Both the position numbers and the translations under genes were made by a program. DNA of 7,020 bases. Source: Flavobacteriia bacterium. Lineage in GTDB: Bacteria > Bacteroidota > Bacteroidia > Flavobacteriales > Flavobacteriaceae. The stretch covers positions 1 to 7,020 of the forward strand of contig DAOUPQ010000097.1 in assembly GCA_030626085.1 (NCBI GenBank), given 5' to 3'. Of the stretch, positions 1 to 4,689 are shown piece after piece. Each line of letters begins with the position of its first letter. The stretch's first letter is position 1. The notes under the pieces are model-generated. The model saw nothing but the letters and a program-made list of their open reading frames with translations. It was not told where the DNA came from and did not search any database.

Positions 1-67
1 ACCGTAACTTCGGGAATAAGCTTTATTTTATCAACAACTTCCATTGTTTCTGATGAATTTTCTAAAA
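1..67. repeat. Copy 1 of a 67-bp exact direct repeat (duplicated lrp interior)
   Basis: Bases 1-67 are identical to 258-324, and identity ends exactly at 68 versus 325. The copy is open at the left edge, so the true repeat may be longer. The period is 257 bp, which is not a multiple of three. The stop codon of the Lrp/AsnC gene (TAG on the minus strand, 62-64) lies inside this copy and comes from reading the repeat out of frame. It may be a genuine tandem duplication or an assembly artefact at a contig end. Confidence 0.95.
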
Positions 68-547
68 TGTAATTTCTTTAAAGATCTTATGCATCAAACG
101 TTTTTTATCATTGATCATCTCTTCTAATGAGATAGAGGTTTCAGTACGTTTTATGCCGGGAATTCTATCTAAAGTAAAGATGATATCTTTTGCATGTCGC
201 GTGTCTTTTGCTCTTATCTTACAAAAAACCGAAAATTTTCCGGTAGTTAAATGTGCAACCGTAACTTCGGGAATAAGCTTTATTTTATCAACAACTTCCA
301 TTGTTTCTGATGAATTTTCTAAAAATACGCCAACATATGCAATAAAAGTAAATCCCATTTTATTATAATCAACACTTAAAGTGGAACCCTTTATTACGCC
401 TTCATCTTCCATTTTTTTAACTCTAACATGTATTGTCCCTGCTGATACTAGTAAATTTTTAGCGATATCAGTAAAAGGTGTTCTTGCATTTTCGATTAAA
501 GCTTCAAGAATTTGATGATCAAGCTCATCTAATTTATATTTTGACAT
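62..547 (-). CDS. Lrp/AsnC family transcriptional regulator
   Basis: This 161-residue protein has the full Lrp/AsnC architecture. Residues 4-55 form the winged helix-turn-helix (LDELDHQILEALIENAR, then FTDIAKNLLVSAGTIHVRVKKM with the recognition helix around 36-47). Residues 66-145 form the RAM ligand-binding domain (FIAYVGVFLE, TTGKFSVFCKIRAKD, RTETSISLEE). Family members bind DNA as dimers to octamers and respond to amino acids; the effector here cannot be read from sequence. The ATG at 547 gives a normal N-terminus and the length is normal. The C-terminus is odd: the last residues and the TAG stop (62-64) fall in a 67-bp repeat of the gene's own codons 76-97, read in another frame, so the true C-terminal one or two residues may differ. 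The family call is secure; the target genes are unknown. Confidence 0.93.
   Translation of the reverse strand: MSKYKLDELDHQILEALIENARTPFTDIAKNLLVSAGTIHVRVKKMEDEGVIKGSTLSVDYNKMGFTFIAYVGVFLENSSETMEVVDKIKLIPEVTVAHLTTGKFSVFCKIRAKDTRHAKDIIFTLDRIPGIKRTETSISLEEMINDKKRLMHKIFKEITF
258..324. repeat. Copy 2 of the 67-bp exact direct repeat, inside the Lrp/AsnC gene
   Basis: This is the in-frame original of the repeat at 1-67. On the minus strand it encodes residues 76-97 of the Lrp/AsnC protein, the helix and strand of the RAM domain that start LENSSETMEVV. Because it sits in frame in a well-conserved domain, it is the ancestral copy and the one at 1-67 is the derived one. Confidence 0.95.
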
Positions 548-626
548 AGTTAGTTTATTTAATTATTTACAAATATGATAAATATATATGAATTAATCAC
601 TGTATTTCATAAATATATCTATAAAA

Positions 627-755
627 CTATGTGTTTTTTTTAATATAATTAATAATTTCATTCTTATTCATAAAGATTAAATCATTTCTATCAATAATTG
701 TATTTGCATTATAATTTGATAGATCTTTTATTTTTTCAATAATTAGGCTTAAAGA
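627..755 (-). pseudogene. Possible remnant of a minus-strand coding sequence
   Basis: On the minus strand, 755 to 630 reads 42 codons without a stop, ending TAG at 627-629. The reading looks protein-like (SLSLIIEKIKDLSNYN, then DRNDLIFMNKNEIINYIKK). There is no start codon except an internal ATG near the 29th codon, and an in-frame TGA sits just upstream (756-758). Just upstream another frame also looks coding (RHTNIGLLFKEVVRNKVLIFK), so one frameshift near 755 would join the two. I recognise no family. It could be the 3' end of a decayed gene whose 5' end is the 43-codon ORF at 901-1032, or chance open frame in AT-rich DNA. Confidence 0.3.
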
Positions 756-790
756 TCAAAACCTTATTTCTTACCACTTCCTTAAATAAA

Positions 791-899
791 AGACCAATAT
801 TGGTATGTCTACCTGAATCAAATTATAGGAATCGACCCAACAAGGGTCAAGGTACCTGCCATGCTGGCTGGCGGGTTCAACTAACATTTTTTAGTTCGT
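791..899. other. GC-rich hairpin island of unknown function
   Basis: This block stands out from its AT-rich flanks. It carries a 12-bp palindrome ACCAATATTGGT (793-804). It then has a perfect hairpin GACCC-AACAA-GGGTC (834-848), and a second hairpin ACCTGCC (854-860) pairing with GGCGGGT (870-876) around a 9-base loop, with one G-T pair. A weaker stem AACTAA (879-884) / TTAGTT (891-896) follows. The spacing of the two GC-rich stems suggests a folded RNA or a mobile repeat remnant. I cannot match it to a known riboswitch, ribozyme or tRNA. Both strands also have short protein-like readings here (for example plus strand IDPTRVKVPAMLAGGFN, then stop), so decayed coding sequence is an alternative. 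Confidence 0.45.
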
Positions 900-900
900 T

Positions 901-1032
901 TTAAAACTCCTCAAAATTGGGTTTCACTAATAAAAAAGAGATTTGATCATATATAATTCGTCTTCCAGATAATTTATTTTGATAATTATTCTTAAACCAA
1001 TTATCAACATCTAAAGCTATTAAATCATTCAT
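901..1032 (-). CDS. Small hypothetical ORF (43 codons), possibly a 5' gene fragment
   Basis: The minus strand starts with ATG at 1032 and stops with TAA at 901-903, giving 43 residues (MNDLIALDVDNWFKNNYQNK, continuing SGRRIIYDQISFLL and ending KPNFEEF). It has no signal peptide or membrane segment, and I recognise no family. Two points favour a real or formerly real gene. Its composition is protein-like, and its start lies directly behind operator-like palindromes (1035-1072, 1091-1105) that also occur in front of the divergent XRE gene. It could be a short regulated peptide or the surviving 5' end of a longer gene broken by the hairpin island at 791-899. No Shine-Dalgarno is seen, which is normal for Bacteroidetes. 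Confidence 0.4.
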   Translation of the reverse strand: MNDLIALDVDNWFKNNYQNKLSGRRIIYDQISFLLVKPNFEEF

Positions 1033-1034
1033 GT

Positions 1035-1044
1035 TACAAATGTA
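1035..1044. promoter_or_regulatory. Operator-like palindrome A (TACA-AA-TGTA)
   Basis: A 10-bp inverted repeat lies three bases upstream of the minus-strand ATG at 1032. Read on the minus strand it is TACATTTGTAAC, nearly the TACATTTGTAAAC element found at 1093 and 1292. It also contains the TACATTTG string that matches a Bacteroidetes -7 box, but it is too close to the ATG to serve a normal leader. It is probably a binding site for the XRE protein encoded at 1321. Confidence 0.45.
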
Positions 1045-1046
1045 GA

Positions 1047-1072
1047 TAAACTTAAGTTTACTGATGTAAACT
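1047..1072. promoter_or_regulatory. Operator-like nested palindromes B
   Basis: Two overlapping perfect inverted repeats occur here: the 14-bp TAAACTTAAGTTTA (1047-1060) and AGTTTAC-TGAT-GTAAACT (1055-1072, arms of 7). The second has the same GTTTAC/GTAAAC arms as the elements beside the XRE gene. Such 5-7 bp arms with a 4-bp spacer are typical of dimeric HTH repressors, so an XRE operator is the likeliest reading. Confidence 0.55.
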
Positions 1073-1090
1073 ATATATAATTTCTAATAA

Positions 1091-1105
1091 TTTACATTTG
1101 TAAAC
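1091..1105. promoter_or_regulatory. Operator-like palindrome C (TTTAC-ATTT-GTAAA)
   Basis: The arms TTTAC (1091-1095) and GTAAA (1100-1104) flank ATTT. The 14-mer TACATTTGTAAACA at 1093-1106 recurs exactly at 1292-1305 in front of the XRE gene. Exact recurrence of a palindromic 14-mer about 200 bp apart on either side of a non-coding spacer supports a common binding protein. Confidence 0.55.
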
Positions 1106-1274
1106 AAGTTTTGTTTTTTATTAAAGTGTGAGCCCTAAACAGGTTATTTATTTTTAAAAAATAATATATTTATAGGATATTAGTTTTAATACTAGTCTAT
1201 TATTGTATTTTAATTAAATATTAACATTAAATATATTCAAATTTTATCCATAAAATATTATACACAATTATATT

Positions 1275-1314
1275 GTTTACACATTTTATGCTACATTTGT
1301 AAACACTAATGTAG
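1275..1314 (+). promoter_or_regulatory. Promoter/operator region of the XRE gene (palindrome cluster D)
   Basis: This segment ends 6 bases before the XRE start codon. It contains GTTTAC (1275-1280) and GTAAAC (1299-1304) as an inverted pair, the TACATTTGTAAACA element (1292-1305), and the inverted pair CTACATT (1291-1297) / AATGTAG (1308-1314). TACATTTG at 1292-1299 fits the Bacteroidetes -7 consensus TAnnTTTG, with a TTG at 1273-1275 about 16 bp upstream, slightly short for the usual spacing. If this is the promoter, a protein bound to the palindrome would block RNA polymerase, which fits autorepression by the XRE product. Confidence 0.5.
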
Positions 1315-1320
1315 TTCACA

Positions 1321-1704
1321 ATGATAAACACTCTTGATTTTGCAAAACGACTTAAAATTATAATGGAATACTACAGTTTATCTGCTGCTGCTTTTGCAGA
1401 AAAAATAGGTGTACAGCGCTCAAGTATTTCACATTTGCTTTCCGGCAGAAATAAACCAAGCCTGGATTTTATAATGAAAGTAATTCGTGAATTTGACGAA
1501 GTAGAATTGTATTGGTTATTAAATGGAAAAGGTGATTTTCCAAAATCACAAACTGCTCCTACCCTTTCAAATCATAAAGATTTAATTATTAAAAGTACTA
1601 AAGTAGAAAAAGACATTATAACCAGTACTGTAAATCCCGATAAAACAATTGAAAGAATTGTAATCTTTTATAAAGATGGTACTTTTAAAGAGTATATTAA
1701 ATAA
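1321..1704 (+). CDS. XRE-family helix-turn-helix transcriptional regulator
   Basis: This 127-residue protein has an N-terminal Cro/C1-type HTH at about residues 6-66. The scaffold helix FAKRLKIIMEYYSL is followed by the second helix AAAFAEKIG and the recognition helix VQRSSISHLLSG (31-42), then KPSLDFIMKVIREF. The motif YWLLNGKGDFP (64-74) leads to a variable linker and a short conserved-looking tail IERIVIFYKDGTFKEYIK. Small regulators with this layout are common in Flavobacteriia chromosomes; their targets are mostly unknown. There is no partner toxin or ImmA/IrrE-type protease gene next to it. The ATG at 1321 is favoured because the HTH begins within ten residues and the palindromic promoter region ends just upstream. 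The palindromes at 1035-1105 and 1275-1314 are its likely operators (inference). Confidence 0.9.
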   Translation: MINTLDFAKRLKIIMEYYSLSAAAFAEKIGVQRSSISHLLSGRNKPSLDFIMKVIREFDEVELYWLLNGKGDFPKSQTAPTLSNHKDLIIKSTKVEKDIITSTVNPDKTIERIVIFYKDGTFKEYIK

Positions 1705-1773
1705 GTTAGATGAATAAATGATTTAATTTCTGATAATCTTTAACCCCTTCAGCTTTTTAAAAAGAGGATTTCA

Positions 1774-2619
1774 TTAATAATCCCCTAAAGTTTCAGGATT
1801 TTGAGCTAAGGCTGAGGCTAATTGCTCATCGTTAGGCGCTTTACCATGCCAGGCGTGCGTATGCATCATAAAATCAATGCCATTACCCATTTCGGTATGT
1901 AATAGGATACAAACTGGTTTACCATTACCGGTTAAAGATTTTGCTTTATTTAATCCGGAAATAATACTTTCAATATCATTCCCTTTTTCAATTTCCAAAA
2001 CAATCCAGCCAAAAGCTTCAAATTTTGCTTTTAGATTCCCTAAAGGCATAACATCATCAGTTGAACCGTCAATTTGTTTTTTATTATAATCAACCGTCGC
2101 AATTAAACGATCAATTTTTTTTCCTGCCGCATACATGGCAGCTTCCCAAATTTGACCTTCATCTAATTCACCGTCTCCATGCAAACTATAGATCAAATGT
2201 TTATCTCCATTCAGCTTTTTAGCTTCAGCAGCTCCAATTGCAACCGACAAACCTTGTCCTAATGAGCCAGCCGACATCCTAATGCCCGGCAAACCTTCAT
2301 GTGTAGTTGGATGACCTTGCAAACGAGTATCTAATTTTCTAAATGTTACCAACTCTTCAACCGGAAAAAATCCACTTCTCGATAATACACTGTAAAATGC
2401 AGGTGAAATATGACCGTTTGATAAAAAGAACAGATCTTCACCTTCTCCATCCATAGAAAAATCAGTCGAATAATCCATAACTTCCTGATAAAGTACAGTT
2501 AAAAACTCATTACATCCTAAAGATCCTCCCGGGTGGCCTGATTTTACGGCATGTACCATTCTTACTATATCACGTCTTACTTGTGTTGAAAAATCTTTTA
2601 ATTCTTGTGTAGTTGGCAT
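1774..2619 (-). CDS. tkt: Transketolase, N-terminal (TPP-binding) subunit
   Basis: This 281-residue protein is the pyrophosphate-binding half of a transketolase of the split type, in which N- and C-terminal halves are separate polypeptides. The enzyme moves two-carbon units between sugar phosphates in the non-oxidative pentose phosphate pathway. Visible motifs are SGHPGGSLG (27-35), SNGHISPAF (67-75), QGHP (101-104), GSLGQGLS (118-125), the thiamine-diphosphate/metal motif HGDGELDEGQ (147-156) with DYNKKQ (177-182), and HAWHGKAP (255-262). The pyrimidine-binding and C-terminal domains are absent, so the protein needs a partner of about 310-320 residues. The partner usually lies just downstream in relatives, but here the neighbour is the convergent XRE gene. 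The sequence ends cleanly in GDY-stop at the family's usual length, so this is not a truncation. Confidence 0.93.
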   Translation of the reverse strand: MPTTQELKDFSTQVRRDIVRMVHAVKSGHPGGSLGCNEFLTVLYQEVMDYSTDFSMDGEGEDLFFLSNGHISPAFYSVLSRSGFFPVEELVTFRKLDTRLQGHPTTHEGLPGIRMSAGSLGQGLSVAIGAAEAKKLNGDKHLIYSLHGDGELDEGQIWEAAMYAAGKKIDRLIATVDYNKKQIDGSTDDVMPLGNLKAKFEAFGWIVLEIEKGNDIESIISGLNKAKSLTGNGKPVCILLHTEMGNGIDFMMHTHAWHGKAPNDEQLASALAQNPETLGDY

Positions 2620-2641
2620 TTTATCGCTTTTTATTGAGCAA

Positions 2642-2649
2642 CAAAAATA
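2642..2649 (-). promoter_or_regulatory. Candidate -7 box for the transketolase gene
   Basis: On the minus strand this reads TATTTTTG, a full match to the Bacteroidetes TAnnTTTG consensus, 22 bases before the ATG at 2619. I find no TTG at the usual -33 spacing, so the assignment rests on the -7 box and position alone. Confidence 0.3.
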
Positions 2650-2708
2650 GTAAACTGATTTAAAATGAGAGATAAACTTTGGTAATTTTTAATAAGCATT
2701 TATAATTG

Positions 2709-2738
2709 TTGATTAATTTATTTTGTAATGTATCTTTG
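2709..2738 (+). promoter_or_regulatory. Bacteroidetes-type promoter for the membrane protein/DksA-like pair
   Basis: TTG (2709-2711) and TATCTTTG (2731-2738) are separated by 19 bp, which matches the TTG-N19-TAnnTTTG pattern of Bacteroidetes primary-sigma promoters. Transcription would begin near 2743-2746. That leaves about 30 bases of leader before the ATG at 2776 and makes the in-frame upstream ATG at 2728, which overlaps the -7 box, impossible as a start for this transcript. Confidence 0.6.
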
Positions 2739-2775
2739 TTGTAGTTGTTTATTAACAATTATAAAGTGTTTTTTA

Positions 2776-3150
2776 ATGAAAAAATCAACAAAAATATGGC
2801 TCGGCATATTAACCTTCTCTTCAATACTTTTTTTTATTATATATTTAGTAGGTTTTTTTACCATATTTATAAATCATATTCCTGAATTAGAGAGTAATAC
2901 AGGTGAATTTCCGTTAGATTTTTTTAAATCAATTATAGGAATATTTCCTTTTTTGGTCTTATCATTAATTCTCAAAATTGCTTTGATGATCTATTATGTT
3001 ATTCACGCAAGTAACAATACAAATAATGATAACTCAAAAAAAATTATGTGGATACTAATTTTAGTATTTGTAGGTTTCATTGGGAATATTGTTTATTACT
3101 TTTTAGAGATATTACCTTTAAAAGAAACTAATCTTGAACAAAAACGATGA
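2776..3150 (+). CDS. Small three-helix membrane protein of unknown function
   Basis: This is a 124-residue hydrophobic protein. Three membrane segments are visible: about residues 8-33 (WLGILTFSSILFFIIYLVGF), 51-76 (IIGIFPFLVLSLILKIALMIYY) and 89-111 (IMWILILVFVGFIGNIVYYF). A short acidic loop (ELESNTGE) joins the first two. A polar Asn-rich loop (NNTNNDNSKK) precedes the third, and the tail is charged. The last segment, with its W-I-L-x(5)-G-x-I-G-N-I-x-Y-Y pattern, resembles the PLDc_N membrane domain, but this is only a resemblance. I chose ATG 2776 over the in-frame ATG 2728 because a good promoter overlaps 2728 and the MKKSTK start is natural. Its stop overlaps the start of the DksA-like gene, so the two are co-transcribed. 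Confidence 0.75.
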   Translation: MKKSTKIWLGILTFSSILFFIIYLVGFFTIFINHIPELESNTGEFPLDFFKSIIGIFPFLVLSLILKIALMIYYVIHASNNTNNDNSKKIMWILILVFVGFIGNIVYYFLEILPLKETNLEQKR

Positions 3151-3485
3151 TCAAATCAAAATTTCAAAGAGATATTATTGAAACAAAGATTATTCAAGAA
3201 ATTGAAAAAACAAAGAAGTCAATTATTGAATTAAGAGAATTAACCGCCCCTATCGCGCCTGATTGTGCTATTGGAAGGGTGAGTAGAATGGATGCAATTA
3301 ATAATAAAAGCATCAATGAAAATGCTTTACGTAAAGCCGAAAACAAATTAAAAGGCTTAGAAATTGCACACCAAAATATTGATGACGCTGATTTTGGTAA
3401 ATGTGCACGTTGTAAGAATGAAATTCCTTTGGGAAGGATCTTGTTAATGCCTCATAGCAGATTTTGTGTTCACTGTGCCAGTTAA
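3147..3485 (+). CDS. TraR/DksA family C4-type zinc-finger protein
   Basis: This 112-residue protein has a helical N-terminal part and a C-terminal C4 zinc finger formed by Cys86, Cys89, Cys107 and Cys110 (CARC, 17 residues, CVHC). The two helices of the expected coiled coil lie at about 8-32 and 56-80. The tip between them, IAPDCAIGRVSRMDAINNK, carries Asp39 and Asp49. DksA/TraR proteins insert such a coiled coil into the RNA polymerase secondary channel and change promoter response; this short version is closer to TraR than to 151-residue DksA. Whether it acts on polymerase is inferred from family only. Its ATG overlaps the TGA of the upstream membrane protein (ATGA at 3147-3150), which implies translational coupling. 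Its stop is six bases from the end of the convergent glycerate kinase gene. Confidence 0.85.
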   Translation: MIKSKFQRDIIETKIIQEIEKTKKSIIELRELTAPIAPDCAIGRVSRMDAINNKSINENALRKAENKLKGLEIAHQNIDDADFGKCARCKNEIPLGRILLMPHSRFCVHCAS

Positions 3486-3491
3486 GGTCAG

Positions 3492-4610
3492 CTAAACTTT
3501 CCAATTTTTTAAGATCTCATATACTCTATCCTCTATCAGTTTTGCAGCATTTTTAATGCTTTCTTCTGAAGAAATATCTTTAGTCTTAATAGGATAAATA
3601 CCTTGTAATCCAAGATCATCAATTGTATAATCTTTTAATTGACATACACCACAAATTGCCATTACAGGAATATTATGTCTTTTTGCTTTATTTTTTACAC
3701 CAACAATAAATTTGCCATTTATAGTTTGGTCATCAATTTTTCCTTCGCCAGTAATAATTAAATCTATATGATTGTTTACCAATATTTTATTAATATTGTT
3801 CATGTCAAAAATAAACTCAATTCCGGGAATAATTTTTGCATTTAAAAAAGTAGCTAAACCAAAACCTGTTCCTCCTGCTGCTCCAAAACCGGGTAGATCT
3901 TCTAAATCAGGTAAAACATCTTTGGTCTTATCAAACAGATTTTTCATTCCTAATTCTAATTTTGGCAGATCTGCATTACTTGCCCCTTTTTGTTTTGCAT
4001 AGGTATAAGTTGCACCATTATTACCTAATAACTTATTTGTTACATCATTTATAGCATAAAATTTAATATTGTTTTGTGGAATAATTATTTTAAAAATATC
4101 AATTAATGAATTTCCTTGAGGAAATATTTCTTTTTGATCATTATTTAGAAATTGAACTCCTAATGCACGTGCAATTCCTGTTCCTCCATCATTCGTAGCA
4201 CTACCCCCTATTCCAATAAAGACCTTTTTTGCCCCTTTATTTATAGCGTGTTTAATTTGCAATCCTGTTCCATAAGTTGATGTAATATTACAATCTCTTT
4301 TATCTGCCGCCAATGAGGTTAATCCTGAACTTTGCGCCAATTCTATATAAGCAACCTTATTTTGCTTATCCAATAAATAATTTGAAATAATTGGATCGCC
4401 TAATGCATTAACGGTATTTGTTTTAATAGTTTGCATATTGGGATACACCTGAAGAATTGCATCTAAAAATCCATCTCCACCATCAGAGGCCAATATTGAA
4501 AATATATTATGATCTATATTGTGCTTTTGAATACCTTTTGTTATTGCATTAATAGCGCCTTTCGCAGGAAGTGAATCTTTAAATTTATCAGGAACAACCA
4601 ATATATTCAT
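3492..4610 (-). CDS. glxK: Glycerate kinase (GarK/GlxK family)
   Basis: This 372-residue protein matches the full length of the GarK/GlxK glycerate kinase family, which phosphorylates D-glycerate with ATP, usually to 2-phosphoglycerate, in the cytoplasm. The landmarks occur in order: N-terminal ILVVPDKFKDSLPA (3-16), SDGGDG (42-47), STYGTG (111-116), GIGGSATNDGGTG (133-145), LLGNNGATYTYAKQKGA (194-210), GFGAAGGTGFGL (241-252) and TGEGKIDDQTINGK (287-300). The start at 4610 places the first strand at the proper position. The gene follows hutH on the same strand with a 79-bp gap, so co-transcription is possible but a separate promoter is not excluded. No glyoxylate or galactarate pathway genes are in the window, so the glycerate source is unknown. 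The symbol reflects family membership only. Confidence 0.93.
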   Translation of the reverse strand: MNILVVPDKFKDSLPAKGAINAITKGIQKHNIDHNIFSILASDGGDGFLDAILQVYPNMQTIKTNTVNALGDPIISNYLLDKQNKVAYIELAQSSGLTSLAADKRDCNITSTYGTGLQIKHAINKGAKKVFIGIGGSATNDGGTGIARALGVQFLNNDQKEIFPQGNSLIDIFKIIIPQNNIKFYAINDVTNKLLGNNGATYTYAKQKGASNADLPKLELGMKNLFDKTKDVLPDLEDLPGFGAAGGTGFGLATFLNAKIIPGIEFIFDMNNINKILVNNHIDLIITGEGKIDDQTINGKFIVGVKNKAKRHNIPVMAICGVCQLKDYTIDDLGLQGIYPIKTKDISSEESIKNAAKLIEDRVYEILKNWKV

Positions 4611-4689
4611 AATAAAATTTTATAGGTTATTTTTTACAAGTATCACTCTATTAACACATTACACCATCATTACATTTTAGCATTACCAT

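Noticed and set aside
111..368. Plus-strand open frame opposite the Lrp/AsnC gene.
   Set aside because: It is antisense to a clear, well-conserved gene and has no recognisable product. The same applies to the plus-strand frames at 1877-2089 and 3772-4002 and the minus-strand frame at 3313-3504.
834..897. tRNA-like look of the GC-rich island (gcgggttcaa resembles a T-arm).
   Set aside because: There is no acceptor stem, anticodon arm or D-arm in the right order on either strand. The stems found are two simple hairpins.
1106..1274. Spacer between the two palindrome clusters, checked for a further gene or repeat.
   Set aside because: It is very AT-rich and contains only short A/T palindromes. 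No ORF, operator copy or stable stem could be supported.
1321..1704. Toxin-antitoxin or phage-repressor system around the XRE gene.
   Set aside because: No HigB/RelE-like toxin, ImmA/IrrE-type protease, integrase or phage gene is present. The regulator resembles ordinary chromosomal Flavobacteriia regulators.
1741..1785. Possible bidirectional terminator between the XRE and transketolase genes (CTTTTTAAAAAG palindrome at 1753-1764; GGATT/AATCC pair at 1767-1783).
   Set aside because: The first palindrome is almost all A-T and has no loop, and the second stem is only five pairs and extends into the transketolase 3' end. Neither gives a convincing GC stem followed by a U-tract.
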